From the NCBI GenBank assembly GCA_022710585.1, contig JAKLGV010000008.1, positions 40,183 through 104,182 on the forward strand: a stretch of 64,000 nt of DNA, read 5' to 3'. The notes beneath the pieces were generated by a model. That model was not told where the DNA came from, made no database searches, and saw only the letters and a list, made by a program, of their open reading frames with translations. Of this stretch, positions 27,535 through 37,951 are shown piece by piece. The position numbers were made by a program, and so were the translations under genes. Each line of letters begins with the position of its first letter. Positions within the stretch are counted from its first letter, which is position 1. This stretch comes from Deltaproteobacteria bacterium. Its GTDB lineage: Bacteria > Desulfobacterota > Syntrophia > Syntrophales > Smithellaceae.

Positions 27535-28995
27535 ATGCTTGATGACAATGTAAAAGAATCTTTAACGTTTGATGACGTTCTTCTTGTTCCGGCGGCTTCC
27601 AATGTTCTGCCGCGGGACGTCGACACGGCCACGCTGTTAACCCAAAATATATCGCTGAAAATTCCCATCGTCTCCGCGGCTATGGACACGGTGACCGAAT
27701 CACGGACGGCGATCTGCATGGCGCAGGAAGGCGGCATCGGCATCATTCACCGAAATATGAGCATTGAACAGCAGGCGATTGAAGTCGATAAAGTCAAAAA
27801 ATCGGAAAGTGGGATGATCGTTGATCCGATCACGATTGATCCGGATCGGAAAGTCAGCGACGCCCTGGCCCTGATGAATCAGTATTCCATCTCCGGCGTG
27901 CCGGTGGTCAAGAAAGGCAAACTGGTCGGCATTCTCACCAATCGCGATTTACGCTTTGAAGAAAATCTGGACCAGCCGGTGTCCAATGTGATGACCAAGA
28001 AAAATCTGGTGACGGTTTCCTCCAATATTTCTCTGGAAGACTCCAAAAAACTGCTCCATCAGCATCGGATTGAGAAGCTGCTTGTGGTTGATGACGAGTA
28101 CCGGCTGAAGGGTTTAATTACCATCAAGGATATTGAAAAAATACGCCGCTATCCCAACGCCTGCAAGGATTCCCTGGGCAGGCTGCGCGTCGGAGCGGCC
28201 GTGGGCATCATCGACAGGGAAGCGCGTGTCGAGGCGCTGCTGGCGGCCGGAGCGGATGTCATTTCCATTGATACCTCTCATGGACATTCGGAAGGCGTTT
28301 TAAAAGCGATCAAAGCAACCAAAGCAAATTTTCCGAAATGTGAATTGATTGCGGGCAATGTGGCGACGTCAGAAGGCGCCAAGGCGCTGATCCATGCCGG
28401 TGTGGATGCCGTGAAAGTCGGGGTAGGGCCGGGCTCGATCTGCACCACCCGCATTATTGCCGGCGTCGGCGTTCCCCAGATGTCAGCAATCCGCGACACG
28501 TATAAGATCGCTTCCAAAAAAGGCATTCCCGTGATTGCCGACGGCGGCATCAAATATTCCGGCGATATCGTTAAGGCCATCGGCGCGGGCGCCAGCTGTG
28601 TGATGATCGGCGGGTTGTTTGCCGGAACCGAAGAAAGTCCGGGAGAAACCATATTATTTCAAGGGCGGAGCTATAAAGTATACCGCGGCATGGGATCCCT
28701 CGAAGCCATGAAAATGGGCAGCCGTGACCGCTATTATCAGGACGATATCGAGGGGCCGGCCAAAGTCGTTCCCGAAGGCATCGAAGGGCGCGTGCCTTTC
28801 CGAGGCTCGCTGTCGGCCAGCATTCTTCAACTGATCGGCGGACTCAAAGCCGGCATGGGCTACGTCGGCTGCAAGACCATTCCGGACATGATTGAAAAAG
28901 CGCGCTTTGTGCGCATCACACAGGCGGGCCTGAAAGAAAGCCATGTCCATGACGTGATTATTACCAAGGAAGCGCCCAATTACTGGCTGGATTAA
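27535..28995 (+). CDS. guaB: Inosine-5'-monophosphate dehydrogenase
   Basis: A 486-residue enzyme for the NAD-dependent step IMP to XMP, first committed step to GMP. The TIM barrel is interrupted by two CBS motifs (about 95-205). The catalytic Cys lies in [18 protein letters not shown] near residue 303, and the mobile flap with YRGMGS and R/Y pair is intact. CGGAGGG precedes the ATG. Length normal. Confidence 0.97.
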   Translation: MLDDNVKESLTFDDVLLVPAASNVLPRDVDTATLLTQNISLKIPIVSAAMDTVTESRTAICMAQEGGIGIIHRNMSIEQQAIEVDKVKKSESGMIVDPITIDPDRKVSDALALMNQYSISGVPVVKKGKLVGILTNRDLRFEENLDQPVSNVMTKKNLVTVSSNISLEDSKKLLHQHRIEKLLVVDDEYRLKGLITIKDIEKIRRYPNACKDSLGRLRVGAAVGIIDREARVEALLAAGADVISIDTSHGHSEGVLKAIKATKANFPKCELIAGNVATSEGAKALIHAGVDAVKVGVGPGSICTTRIIAGVGVPQMSAIRDTYKIASKKGIPVIADGGIKYSGDIVKAIGAGASCVMIGGLFAGTEESPGETILFQGRSYKVYRGMGSLEAMKMGSRDRYYQDDIEGPAKVVPEGIEGRVPFRGSLSASILQLIGGLKAGMGYVGCKTIPDMIEKARFVRITQAGLKESHVHDVIITKEAPNYWLD

Positions 28996-29042
28996 ATTCC
29001 CAACCTCCGTTGATTAAATTTTTCCTTCATTGAAGTGAGTTT

Positions 29043-32000
29043 ATGAAACAACACTCTGATTTCGTGCATCTGCATCTCCATACCCAGTACAGCCTGCTCG
29101 ACGGCATGATCCGTCTGGACGAGCTTTTTAAAAAGGTCAAGGAATACGCGATGCCGGCCGTTGCCATCACGGACCATGGCAATATGTTCGGTGCCGTGGA
29201 TTTCTACAAGCAGGCTTTCAAGAACGGCGTCAAACCCATTATCGGCAGCGAACTTTATGTCGCGCCCAAAAAACGCCAAGATAGAACGCCGGCCACGATA
29301 GGGGAGGCCACCCGGCATCTTGTGGTTCTGGTGAAAAACAGACAGGGCTATAAGAATCTGATGAAATTAAGCTCTCTGGCGCATCTTGAAGGATTTTATT
29401 ACCGCCCCCGCGTCGATAAGGCCCTGCTGCGGGAATGTTCCGAAGGATTGATCGCGTCCAGCGCCTGTCTGCATGGCGAAATCGCCTCCTGGATAGTCCG
29501 GGGCAATATGGATGAAGCCAGAAGGGCGGCGCGCGAATATCTGGAAATTTTCGGTGAGGACAATTTTTTTCTGGAAATTATGGAAAACGGCATTCCCGAT
29601 CAGAAGATTGCCAATCAGGGCCTCATCGAGCTGAGCAAAGAACTTTCCATTCCGCTGATTGCCACGAACGACTGCCATTATCTCAACGCCGACCACGCGG
29701 AAGCTCACAACGTCCTTCTGTGTATTCAGACCGGTAAAACCATTGAAGATAAAGACCGCATGGGCATGCAAACGGATCAATTCTATGTGCGATCGCCCCG
29801 GGAGATGCACGAACTCTTTGCCGCCACGCCGGAAGCGATTCAAAACACGGTCAGGATTGCCGAGCGCTGCAATATGACTTTTGAGTTCGGCCAGTTTCAT
29901 TTTCCGAAATATGAACTCAAGCATCCGGAAGAAACGCTGGAAGACTACCTGGACCGAAAAGCCGTCAACGGTCTGGAAAAGCGCATGCCGGGAATTCTCA
30001 AATACGCCGGAGAAGATGAGGCGGCCGTCCGCAAACAATACAGCAAACGGCTGCACGAAGAGCTCGCGATCATCAAAAAAATGGGCTTTGCCGGCTACTT
30101 TCTGATTGTTTCCGATTTTATCAAGCATGCCAAACATAACGACATTCCGGTCGGCCCCGGCCGCGGATCGGCCGCGGGGTCGCTGGTCGCGTTTGCCATT
30201 CGCATTACCGACATCGATCCGCTGCGCTACGGTCTGTTTTTTGAGCGATTCCTGAATCCTGACCGCATCAGCATGCCGGATATCGATATCGATTTCTGTC
30301 AGGAACGACGCGGTGAGGTAATCAAGTACGTGACGGAAAAATACGGCAAGGAAAAAGTCACCCAGATATGCACATTTGGGAAAATGCTCGCCAAGGGCGT
30401 CATCCGGGATGTCGGCCGCGCCCTGAATATTCCCTACGGTGACGCTGACCGCATCGCCAAACTGGTCCCTAGTGTACCGCCCAACATCACCCTGACGGAA
30501 GCGTTCAAAACGGAGCCCCGCTTTGAAGAAGAGCGCAAAAAAAATCCGCAGATCGATAAGCTGTTAAGATTATCCCTTATCCTGGAAGGATTGAACCGCC
30601 ACTCGTCCGTGCACGCGGCGGGCGTCGTGATTTCGGATGTTCCGCTGGTCGAACGGGTGCCGCTCTTCGCGCCGAAGGATGAGAATATCGTGTCTCAATA
30701 TTCCATGAAGGACATTGAGGCGGTGGGGATGACCAAATTCGATTTCCTGGGCCTTAAAACACTGACGGTCATCAAGAACACTATTCAGTTTATTCGCGAA
30801 AATAAAGGCATAGAAGTTGACATCGATAATCTGCCGCTGGATGATCCGGATACCTACAAGCTTCTGATGAAGGGAGAAACGGACGGCGTTTTCCAGCTGG
30901 AAAGCCAGGGTATGAAGGATCTGCTGATTAATTTCAAACCCGACCGCATTGAAGATATCATCGCGCTGATCGCCGCCTATCGACCCGGTCCTATGAAAAT
31001 GATTCCGGATTTCATCGCCGGCAAACAGGGGACCAAGAAAATCACCTATGACTTGCCTCAGCTCGAACCGATTCTCAAGGAAACCTACGGCATTATTCTC
31101 TATCAGGAACAGGTCATGCAGATTGCCAATGTCATCGGCGGATATACCATGGCTCAGGCCGATACGTTGCGCAAGATGATGGGCAAGAAGCAGGTCGCCG
31201 ATATGGAAAAGGAGAAGCCGAAATTTCTGGAAGGCGCCAAGAAAAATAAAATCCCCGACAGCAAGGCCAAAATCATCTGGGATCAGATGGAAAAGTTCGC
31301 CGAATACGGGTTTAATAAATCGCACAGCGCCGCTTACGCGATCATCACCTACCAGACCGCCTATCTCAAAGCGCATTATCCGGTTGAGTTCATGGCCGCG
31401 CTGCTCACCAGTGAAAAAGATAACCGTGACAAGATTATCAAGCATATGTCGAACTGCAAGGAAATGGGCATCAACATTCTGCCGCCGGACATCCATGAAT
31501 CGGACAAAGATTTCAGCACTGCCGGAGAACATATCCGTTTCGGTTTAACCGCTGTGAAAAATGTGGGGGAGGCGGCGATTGAATCGGTCATCGCCGTGCG
31601 GAAAGAAGCGAAGTTTACATCCTTTATGGATTTTCTGACGCGTGTTGACCTGCGCAAGGTCAACAAGAAGGTCATCGAAAGCCTGATTAAATGCGGCGCT
31701 TTTGATTCGCTCGGCTATAAACGAAGCCAGCTGACTGAGCATTATGAGAAGGCGATGGAAGAAGCGCAGCGCAGTCAGAAGGCGAAGCAGAGCAATCAAT
31801 CAAGCTTCTTTGATCAGCTCACATCCGGAGCGCCATTGGGAGAAAACGGCTTAAATGCCTACGAAATACCGGATAATGTTCCCGAATGGGACCCAAAGAA
31901 AATCCTGTCCATTGAAAAAGAGACTCTGGGCTTCTACATTTCCGGCCATCCTCTGCTTCGTTATGCGGATAGCCTGAAATTCGTCACCAACGCCAATTCG

Positions 32001-32534
32001 TCCAATTTAAACACTAAAAACGATAAGGACGTTGTGACCATCGCCGGCATCGTCAGCGGGTTGAGTGAGAAAAAAACAAAGAAAAACGATACGATGTGCT
32101 ACGTTACCCTTGAAGACCTGACGGGTTCCATCAATACGGTTTTCTTCCCCGAACTCTATCAGAAAAACTACGCTTTGCTGCATGAGGAAGAGCCTCTGGT
32201 CATCAAGGGATCTGTTGACATCGGCGGAGGCGAAGAGAGCCAGAAAATCAACGTCATCGTGCAGGAAGTGACGACTCTGTCGAAGGCCATGGAATTTCCA
32301 TATAAAAATATTCATTTTATGGTTGATGCCGGTAGGGTGTCCGCTGAAAATATCGCGTCCTGGATTACTTCGATGAAGAAACACCGCGGTAAATATGACA
32401 GCTACATGCATATCCGAAACGGCAAAAGCGAAACCGTCGTCTATCTCGGCGATGAATTCCGTCTGGACATCAATGACCGGATGAAGAGAGAAGCCGAAGC
32501 GATATTGGGGCAGGGCGCCACAACTTACGATTAA
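29043..32534 (+). CDS. dnaE: DNA polymerase III alpha subunit
   Basis: A 1163-residue replicative polymerase of the DnaE1 type. The N-terminal PHP domain opens FVHLHLHTQYSLLDG. The polymerase core has PGRGSAAGSLVAFA and the catalytic aspartates of PDIDIDFCQERR near residue 412, then the fingers and tandem HhH region, and a C-terminal OB fold (VTIAGIVSGLSEKKTKKNDT near 1000) and tail. It acts in the holoenzyme with the beta clamp. Length is normal. No strong ribosome site before ATG 29043. Confidence 0.97.
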   Translation: MKQHSDFVHLHLHTQYSLLDGMIRLDELFKKVKEYAMPAVAITDHGNMFGAVDFYKQAFKNGVKPIIGSELYVAPKKRQDRTPATIGEATRHLVVLVKNRQGYKNLMKLSSLAHLEGFYYRPRVDKALLRECSEGLIASSACLHGEIASWIVRGNMDEARRAAREYLEIFGEDNFFLEIMENGIPDQKIANQGLIELSKELSIPLIATNDCHYLNADHAEAHNVLLCIQTGKTIEDKDRMGMQTDQFYVRSPREMHELFAATPEAIQNTVRIAERCNMTFEFGQFHFPKYELKHPEETLEDYLDRKAVNGLEKRMPGILKYAGEDEAAVRKQYSKRLHEELAIIKKMGFAGYFLIVSDFIKHAKHNDIPVGPGRGSAAGSLVAFAIRITDIDPLRYGLFFERFLNPDRISMPDIDIDFCQERRGEVIKYVTEKYGKEKVTQICTFGKMLAKGVIRDVGRALNIPYGDADRIAKLVPSVPPNITLTEAFKTEPRFEEERKKNPQIDKLLRLSLILEGLNRHSSVHAAGVVISDVPLVERVPLFAPKDENIVSQYSMKDIEAVGMTKFDFLGLKTLTVIKNTIQFIRENKGIEVDIDNLPLDDPDTYKLLMKGETDGVFQLESQGMKDLLINFKPDRIEDIIALIAAYRPGPMKMIPDFIAGKQGTKKITYDLPQLEPILKETYGIILYQEQVMQIANVIGGYTMAQADTLRKMMGKKQVADMEKEKPKFLEGAKKNKIPDSKAKIIWDQMEKFAEYGFNKSHSAAYAIITYQTAYLKAHYPVEFMAALLTSEKDNRDKIIKHMSNCKEMGINILPPDIHESDKDFSTAGEHIRFGLTAVKNVGEAAIESVIAVRKEAKFTSFMDFLTRVDLRKVNKKVIESLIKCGAFDSLGYKRSQLTEHYEKAMEEAQRSQKAKQSNQSSFFDQLTSGAPLGENGLNAYEIPDNVPEWDPKKILSIEKETLGFYISGHPLLRYADSLKFVTNANSSNLNTKNDKDVVTIAGIVSGLSEKKTKKNDTMCYVTLEDLTGSINTVFFPELYQKNYALLHEEEPLVIKGSVDIGGGEESQKINVIVQEVTTLSKAMEFPYKNIHFMVDAGRVSAENIASWITSMKKHRGKYDSYMHIRNGKSETVVYLGDEFRLDINDRMKREAEAILGQGATTYD

Positions 32535-32557
32535 AGGATACCTTTCTACTTCTTTAT

Positions 32558-33283
32558 ATGAATAAATATGAAGAAAGAACCTACCGGTCAATTATTGATA
32601 AGTCTCGTCTTCTTTCGCGCAATGTAAAAATTGAAGAAAGCGATTTGCTCATCAGTTCAGAGATGAACTTATCGGATGAAGCCTTCAAATCGCTTGCCGG
32701 ACATCGTCATTCTCTCGAAGTCTATATTAAAAAGCATCCTGAATTCAAAGAGTCTCTTGTTCCTCTTGATGAGGATTCTCTGGCTCCACCGATTGTCCGG
32801 GACATGCTGTCCAAATCGAAAACCTGCGGCGTCGGTCCGATGGCAGGTGTTGCCGGCGCCGTCTCTGAATTTGTCGCCAGGGATCTTCTGCAGCTTACCG
32901 ACAACCTGATTATTGAAAACGGAGGAGATATTTTTTTAAGAACGAAATATGATGTCACCGTGTCTGTTTTTGCCGGCGAATCTCCCTTGAGCTATAAAGT
33001 CAATTTCATCGTTAAAGCGAAGGACACGCCTTTGGGAATTTGCACCTCATCGGCGACGGTAGGGCCATCGTTGAGCTTCGGGAAGGCTGACGCGATTTGT
33101 GTCATCTCACCGTCAGCGACACTGGCTGATGCCGTAGCCTCGGCCATCGGCAACAGAGTCAAAAACAAAAAGGACATCCGGACGGCACTGGAATATGGAA
33201 TGAATATTCCGGGCGTTTCAGGAATCATTATCATTCTAGGCAATGAAATGGGGGTTATTGGAAAAATCGAGCTCGTCCGGTAA
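32558..33283 (+). CDS. UPF0280 family (ApbE-related) protein
   Basis: A 241-residue protein matching UPF0280 by CGVGPMAGVAGAVSEFVARDLL, ENGGDIFLR and PLGICTSSATVGPSLSFGKADA. The family is distantly related to ApbE flavin transferases and often linked to anaerobic metabolism; no reaction is established. No signal peptide, unlike ApbE lipoproteins. It follows dnaE after 23 bases and converges with dnaJ across a 150-base gap that holds no gene. Confidence 0.85.
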   Translation: MNKYEERTYRSIIDKSRLLSRNVKIEESDLLISSEMNLSDEAFKSLAGHRHSLEVYIKKHPEFKESLVPLDEDSLAPPIVRDMLSKSKTCGVGPMAGVAGAVSEFVARDLLQLTDNLIIENGGDIFLRTKYDVTVSVFAGESPLSYKVNFIVKAKDTPLGICTSSATVGPSLSFGKADAICVISPSATLADAVASAIGNRVKNKKDIRTALEYGMNIPGVSGIIIILGNEMGVIGKIELVR

Positions 33284-33433
33284 TTTTAATTTAAAATCCC
33301 TTCTATGTTTACATAACATATATTATGAGACCTTGAATTGAAATTTAGATTCGTCGGGGCTGAGGTCTTTTTCATAAGTATTAAAAAGAAATGACTGACT
33401 GTCTAAACGTTTAAGAGATCAAGAATCGATTAT

Positions 33434-34396
33434 TTAGATTCCGTCGTCGGCAAGCTGCTGAATAAGTTTCATCTGACGATCGGATAATCTTCGGGGTACT
33501 TCAACATTTATTTTTACGTATTGATCTCCTTTGATGGATGAACCTCTTAAAGCCGGAACGCCGAAACCTTTCATACGGATCTTCGTGTTGTTTTGCGTGC
33601 CGGGAGCAATCTTCAACCGTTTTGTTGCCCCATCCAGAGTCGGTACGTCAATGGTCGTTCCGAGAGCCGCCTGCGTGAATCTGATCGTTTTTTCAATATA
33701 GAGATCATTACCGTCGCGGGCAAAGATCGGATGAGGGAGAACATTAATATTTAGATATAAATCGCCGTTGGGACCTCCGTTATAGCCGGACAGACCCTTA
33801 CCGGGCAGTCTGAGCTTCTTGCCGCTGCTCATTCCAGCCGGAATTTTTACATTAATATCTTCAATGTGGTTTTCCAATTGAAAAGAAATCTTTTTTTCGG
33901 CGCCGAATACAGATTCTTCCAGTGTAATCGATAGGTTGTATTCAGCATCCTGGCCTTTTTGGGGCATATTGGCATACTGCTGACGGCCTCCCCTCATTCC
34001 GCCGCCGAAAATTCCGGCAAAAGGGTCTTCATAATCTTCGCGGCCGCCGCCCCCCCTTCTGGAAGTCCGGAAAGTTGTCCGGCCTCCGCCTCTCGAGCCT
34101 CCAAATCCGAAGCTTTTCAATATTTCATCCAAGTCGAAGTTGCGGAATATGTCTTCCTGGGAGTACTGCTGACGGAATTGATCGGCTGACCCAAACTGAT
34201 CGTAACGCTGGCGCTTTTCCGTATCACTCAGTACGGCATAAGCTTCGCTTATTTTTTTGAATTTTTCTTCAGCCGTTTTATTATTGGGATTCTTGTCGGG
34301 ATGCCACTTGAGAGCGAGCTTGCGGTATGCCTTTTTAATATCATCCGCCGACGCTTTCTTATCGACGCCTAAAACCTGATAGTAGTCTTCTGCCAT
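33434..34396 (-). CDS. CbpA-type DnaJ co-chaperone
   Basis: A 320-residue Hsp40 with an N-terminal J domain ([23 protein letters not shown] in KWHPDKNPN), a Gly/Arg/Phe-rich linker (about 95-140) and two substrate-binding beta domains, but no Cys-rich zinc finger, so type II like CbpA. It stimulates DnaK ATPase. ATG 34396. No nearby grpE or dnaK in the window. Confidence 0.9.
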   Translation of the reverse strand: MAEDYYQVLGVDKKASADDIKKAYRKLALKWHPDKNPNNKTAEEKFKKISEAYAVLSDTEKRQRYDQFGSADQFRQQYSQEDIFRNFDLDEILKSFGFGGSRGGGRTTFRTSRRGGGGREDYEDPFAGIFGGGMRGGRQQYANMPQKGQDAEYNLSITLEESVFGAEKKISFQLENHIEDINVKIPAGMSSGKKLRLPGKGLSGYNGGPNGDLYLNINVLPHPIFARDGNDLYIEKTIRFTQAALGTTIDVPTLDGATKRLKIAPGTQNNTKIRMKGFGVPALRGSSIKGDQYVKINVEVPRRLSDRQMKLIQQLADDGI

Positions 34397-34447
34397 ATGT
34401 TAACCTTTAATTATCGTAATGTTCTCATTGAACATTCGAGCCTTAAT

Positions 34448-35029
34448 TTAAGCATCAATTCCCATTTGAAAAGCGGCTAAATTCATTTTTACCAGCTTTT
34501 CCGGAAATGATTTCTTAATCACATCCTGCCAGACAGACTTGTCGATATTCATGAGATTGGACAGGGCGCCTAAAAGAACAACATTGGCTGTTTTAATATT
34601 GCCGGCTTTTTGCGCCAGTTCGGCGGCGTTCAAACCGATGACTTTCCCGTAATGGTTTTTTAAAAATCCAATAATATCTTCAGGATACGGATCATCACCC
34701 ATGTTGACGGCCGGCGGATTAATTTCCTCGGTATTGACAATAATAGCCGCATCCTTGCGGAGAAACTGCAGATAGCGCAAAGACTCCATTTTTTCAAAGG
34801 AAACGAGCGTTTGGATGCTGCCTGTCTTCGCTAGCGGCGAATAGACTTTTTTCCCGTAGCGGACGTGGCTGGTCACACAGCCGCCGCGCTGAGCCATCCC
34901 GTGGACTTCGCTTTTTTTCACATCAAAACCGGCTTCCATAATCACTTCACAGGTAATGTCACTGGCCCGTAAAATTCCCTGCCCTCCGACACCGGCAAAC
35001 AATATGCTTTTTACTTCACGATCAGACAT
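34448..35029 (-). CDS. iorB: Indolepyruvate:ferredoxin oxidoreductase beta subunit
   Basis: A 193-residue gamma-type subunit of 2-oxoacid oxidoreductases. Typical segments are LFAGVGGQGILRASDI, EVHGMAQRGGCVTSHVRYG and IKTANVVLLGALSNL. With IorA it oxidatively decarboxylates aryl pyruvates to aryl-acetyl-CoA and reduces ferredoxin, a common step in anaerobic aromatic amino acid degradation. GAGGAA precedes the ATG; it starts 18 bases after iorA. Confidence 0.93.
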   Translation of the reverse strand: MSDREVKSILFAGVGGQGILRASDITCEVIMEAGFDVKKSEVHGMAQRGGCVTSHVRYGKKVYSPLAKTGSIQTLVSFEKMESLRYLQFLRKDAAIIVNTEEINPPAVNMGDDPYPEDIIGFLKNHYGKVIGLNAAELAQKAGNIKTANVVLLGALSNLMNIDKSVWQDVIKKSFPEKLVKMNLAAFQMGIDA

Positions 35030-35047
35030 TTATTCCATTCCTCTAAC

Positions 35048-36811
35048 TTAACTGATAGCGCCGAATTTGCAGATCTGCGCGCATAAACCGCACCCATTGC
35101 ACAGCGCAGCATCAATGTAGGATACGCCCTTTCTTTTCGATCCTTCTTTTGTCACGCCCTTTTTCCAAGCTATGGGCGGACAGTTTAAACCGATGCATGA
35201 CCGGCAGCCTTCGCATTTATCCGTGTCAACTTTAAGCGCCGGTTTGGGTTTAATACCGCCTCTCTTAAACAAGGCGCACGGTCTTTGGGCAATGATGACG
35301 GATGGGCCGTCTTTGGCCAGTTCTTCCTTGATCGCACTTCTTGTGGCTTTATAGTCAAGCGGATCAATAACCTCTATATTTTCAATACCTAAAACAGAAA
35401 CCAAATCCTTCAGATTAACTTTCTTGGCCTCTTTCCCCATCAGGGTATATCCTGTTCCCGGATGCTCCTGCATCCCCGTCATGGCGGTTGTGCTGTTGTC
35501 CAGAATAATAATTAAGGCGTCGCTGTTGTTATAAGCCAGATTCAAAAGAGACGTAATGCCGGAATGAAGGAAAGTGGAATCGCCGATAACGCCGACGACC
35601 TTGCCCTTCCCTTTTGCCTTCATCGCTTTGCTCATGCCGTGTGCCATACCGATACTGGCGCCCATGCAGATGCACGAATGCAATCCCTGCAGCGGTTTCA
35701 TATAGGAAAGCGTGTAGCAGCCGATATCGCCATGGACATAAGCCTTGTGTTTGCTCAAAGCGTAAAACAATCCGCGATGCGGGCAGCCGGGACAAAGATT
35801 GGGCGGACGGGCGGCAAGGCTTTCCTTATAAGGGGAAGCAGCCCTCTGAAGATTCCCCTCAATCGCGTCCTTGATCACACCGGGATCAAATTCGTTTGTG
35901 TAGGGGAAAATTTCCTTGCCGATCACTTTGACCCCCAACGCTTTAATCTGTTCTTCCAGGTAGGGATCAAGCTCCTCGACCACATAAATTTTCTTCACTT
36001 TGGACGCGAAATCACGAATCATCTTTTCCGGCAAAGGATAAACCATTCCCAGTTTCAGATAGGAATAATCGGGAAAAACCTCCTTGGAATAATTGTAGGG
36101 CATTCCGGCGGTAATGATGCCGACTTCCGGATTATTGATTTCCATTTTATTTTCCGGAAAAGTCTCCACGAAATCATTTAAAAGGCGTTCGCGCTTCTCC
36201 ACTTCCACCCGCTGCGTACGGGCGTTCACCGGCACCATGACATACTTCTGGGCATTATAGACAAATCCGGTTTTGTCCTCATATTTTCCCGGCTCGTCAA
36301 GATGGACGACGGATTTGGAATGTGAAACGCGGGTGGTTGAACGCAGGAAGACCGGCGTGTCGAACCGCGCGCTGATCTCAAAAGCCAGTTTGATGTACTG
36401 TTTGGCTTCGTCAGCATCAGCCGGCTCCAGCATTGGAATCTTCGCGAAGCGGGCGTAGTTGCGGTTGTCCTGCTCGTTTTGAGAACTGTGCATCGAAGGA
36501 TCATCGGCGCTCACGATCACCAGTGCGCCGTTGATTCCCGTGTAGCTGACGGTAAAAATCGGATCGGCGGCGACATTGACACCGACGTGTTTCATCACCG
36601 CCATCGCCTTTTCGCCGGCCAGCGCGGCACCGATGGCGACTTCAACGGCAACTTTTTCATTGGTTGACCATTCCGCGTAAACACCTTCATATTTGCAGAA
36701 TTGTTCCATAATTTCCGTGCTGGGCGTGCCCGGATAGGCAGCAGCGAACCTGACCCCTGCTTCATAGGCGCCACGGGCGATCGCTTCGTTTCCCGACATT
36801 AAAGCTTTCAA
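35048..36811 (-). CDS. iorA: Indolepyruvate:ferredoxin oxidoreductase alpha subunit
   Basis: A 587-residue fused alpha/beta/delta type subunit. It has the pyrimidine-binding domain at the N-terminus (GNEAIARGAYEAGVRFAAAYPGTPSTE), the TPP domain with CPGCPHRGLFYAL, GDIGCYTL and GDSTFLHSGI, and two 4Fe-4S motifs at the C-terminus (CEGCRSCIGLNCP and CNGCGLCAQIC). The likely start is TTG 36811, nine bases after GGAGG; ATG 36799 is 21 bases away. The first ferredoxin cluster has a CxxCxxCxxxxC variant, common in IorA. Confidence 0.94.
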   Translation of the reverse strand: MKALMSGNEAIARGAYEAGVRFAAAYPGTPSTEIMEQFCKYEGVYAEWSTNEKVAVEVAIGAALAGEKAMAVMKHVGVNVAADPIFTVSYTGINGALVIVSADDPSMHSSQNEQDNRNYARFAKIPMLEPADADEAKQYIKLAFEISARFDTPVFLRSTTRVSHSKSVVHLDEPGKYEDKTGFVYNAQKYVMVPVNARTQRVEVEKRERLLNDFVETFPENKMEINNPEVGIITAGMPYNYSKEVFPDYSYLKLGMVYPLPEKMIRDFASKVKKIYVVEELDPYLEEQIKALGVKVIGKEIFPYTNEFDPGVIKDAIEGNLQRAASPYKESLAARPPNLCPGCPHRGLFYALSKHKAYVHGDIGCYTLSYMKPLQGLHSCICMGASIGMAHGMSKAMKAKGKGKVVGVIGDSTFLHSGITSLLNLAYNNSDALIIILDNSTTAMTGMQEHPGTGYTLMGKEAKKVNLKDLVSVLGIENIEVIDPLDYKATRSAIKEELAKDGPSVIIAQRPCALFKRGGIKPKPALKVDTDKCEGCRSCIGLNCPPIAWKKGVTKEGSKRKGVSYIDAALCNGCGLCAQICKFGAIS

Positions 36812-36829
36812 CTGATTGAACCTCCGGTA

Positions 36830-37510
36830 TTAACTGAGCGACGATATTTTGTACTTGAGCATTATAGCTTTGGAAGAGTCCGCGGATTTCTCCAGGGCTT
36901 TCTTGTAATTCTCCAGAGCGTTTTTCTTATCGTTCATCTGTTCATAAATACGGGCAATATTGCTGTACCCGACCGATTCAAAACCGATATTGTTTCCTTT
37001 TTGCGCTTTCTCAAAATACTCCAGCGCGGATTTGTAGTCTTTTTTGGCTTCATAACTGTAGCCGATGGACGTCAGCGCGAGGAATTTGATTCCGCCCTGA
37101 TCGGAGATGCGGGAAGCGACAAACTTTTTGTAATCGGCAATCGCTTTTTCGTAGTCGCCCGCGTTGAAATAAATATTTCCCAGATGGTAATGCGACATTC
37201 TGGCGCTCCAGCTATGGGGATATTTCTCAATCAGCTCCTGATAGGTTTTGATTTTCTTCTGAACCATATCCGGCGTCTCCGCGCCCATGGCGATTTCCTT
37301 CTGAGCTTTCGCGTAAATGTCTCTGGCCGCGGTCTGATAATTATCCCAGTACATGTAAATGCCGAAAGCGATGACAATCGCCACAACGACCGCGGACACA
37401 ATCGAATAAAACCGCTTTTTATTTTCAGAAATATAATCGGTTATTAATTCTACAGTGGATTGAAACGCATCCGGTCCCTGCAATTCTTCTTTTGTTAATT
37501 TTGTCGACAT
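36830..37510 (-). CDS. Membrane-anchored TPR protein
   Basis: A 226-residue protein: about 38 cytoplasmic residues, one transmembrane helix (FYSIVSAVVVAIVIAFGIYMY, residues about 34-54) and three to four TPR units (ARMSHYHLGNIYFNAGDYEKAI, then YSYEAKKDYKSALEYFEKAQ, SNIARIYEQMNDKKNALENYKKAL). It resembles YfgM/BamD-like periplasmic scaffolds in layout. Partner unknown. AGGGGA lies upstream of the ATG; the gene is four bases after the thioesterase stop. Confidence 0.8.
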   Translation of the reverse strand: MSTKLTKEELQGPDAFQSTVELITDYISENKKRFYSIVSAVVVAIVIAFGIYMYWDNYQTAARDIYAKAQKEIAMGAETPDMVQKKIKTYQELIEKYPHSWSARMSHYHLGNIYFNAGDYEKAIADYKKFVASRISDQGGIKFLALTSIGYSYEAKKDYKSALEYFEKAQKGNNIGFESVGYSNIARIYEQMNDKKNALENYKKALEKSADSSKAIMLKYKISSLS

Positions 37511-37513
37511 ATT

Positions 37514-37951
37514 TTAATCCCCTTTATGAATATTATATTGATCAATCAGCCCCAGAAGCAGCCCGGGTATTCTTCTGATCTTGCCTTCATCATTCGTGCA
37601 GACGTGAATCGTGTAACCTTCCGCCAGCAGATTTTCCCTGTTTTCATCCCATATCCGCGAATTGAATTTCACGGTCGCTTTTTTAATGTAATCAAATCCT
37701 GTTTCGATGGTCAAGATCTGATCATAGGTTGCCGGTTTCAAATAATTGCAACTGACCTTGATCAGCGGCATATTCAGATGGAGTTTTCTCAGTTCATTGT
37801 AGGGAACGCCCAACTGGCGCATCAGTTCAGCGCGTCCGAGCTCAAACCATCTGATATAATTTGTATGGTAAACGACCCCCATGGCATCGGTATCGGCAAA
37901 AAGCACCCGTGCCTTTGTCAGATTATGAACCGGCAACAGCCCTCCAGTCAT
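37514..37951 (-). CDS. Hotdog acyl-CoA thioesterase (YbgC-like)
   Basis: A 145-residue single hotdog domain with the 4HBT pattern RVLFADTDAMGVVYHTNYIRWFELGRAEL; the catalytic Asp is the D of DAMGVVYH. Substrate is likely an acyl- or hydroxyacyl-CoA. In many proteobacteria this family sits with the Tol-Pal genes, which are absent here. The ATG at 37951 overlaps the apgM end by 29 bases; a TTG at 37936, after GGAGGG, is an alternative start. Confidence 0.87.
   Translation of the reverse strand: MTGGLLPVHNLTKARVLFADTDAMGVVYHTNYIRWFELGRAELMRQLGVPYNELRKLHLNMPLIKVSCNYLKPATYDQILTIETGFDYIKKATVKFNSRIWDENRENLLAEGYTIHVCTNDEGKIRRIPGLLLGLIDQYNIHKGD

Noticed and set aside
30570..31532. 320-residue minus-strand ORF inside dnaE
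   Set aside because: Antisense to the polymerase core; composition of a codon shadow.
33328..33368. Possible terminator AGACCT...AGGTCT plus T run between UPF0280 and dnaJ genes
   Set aside because: Only a 6-bp stem around a loop of about 30 bases; too weak to call.
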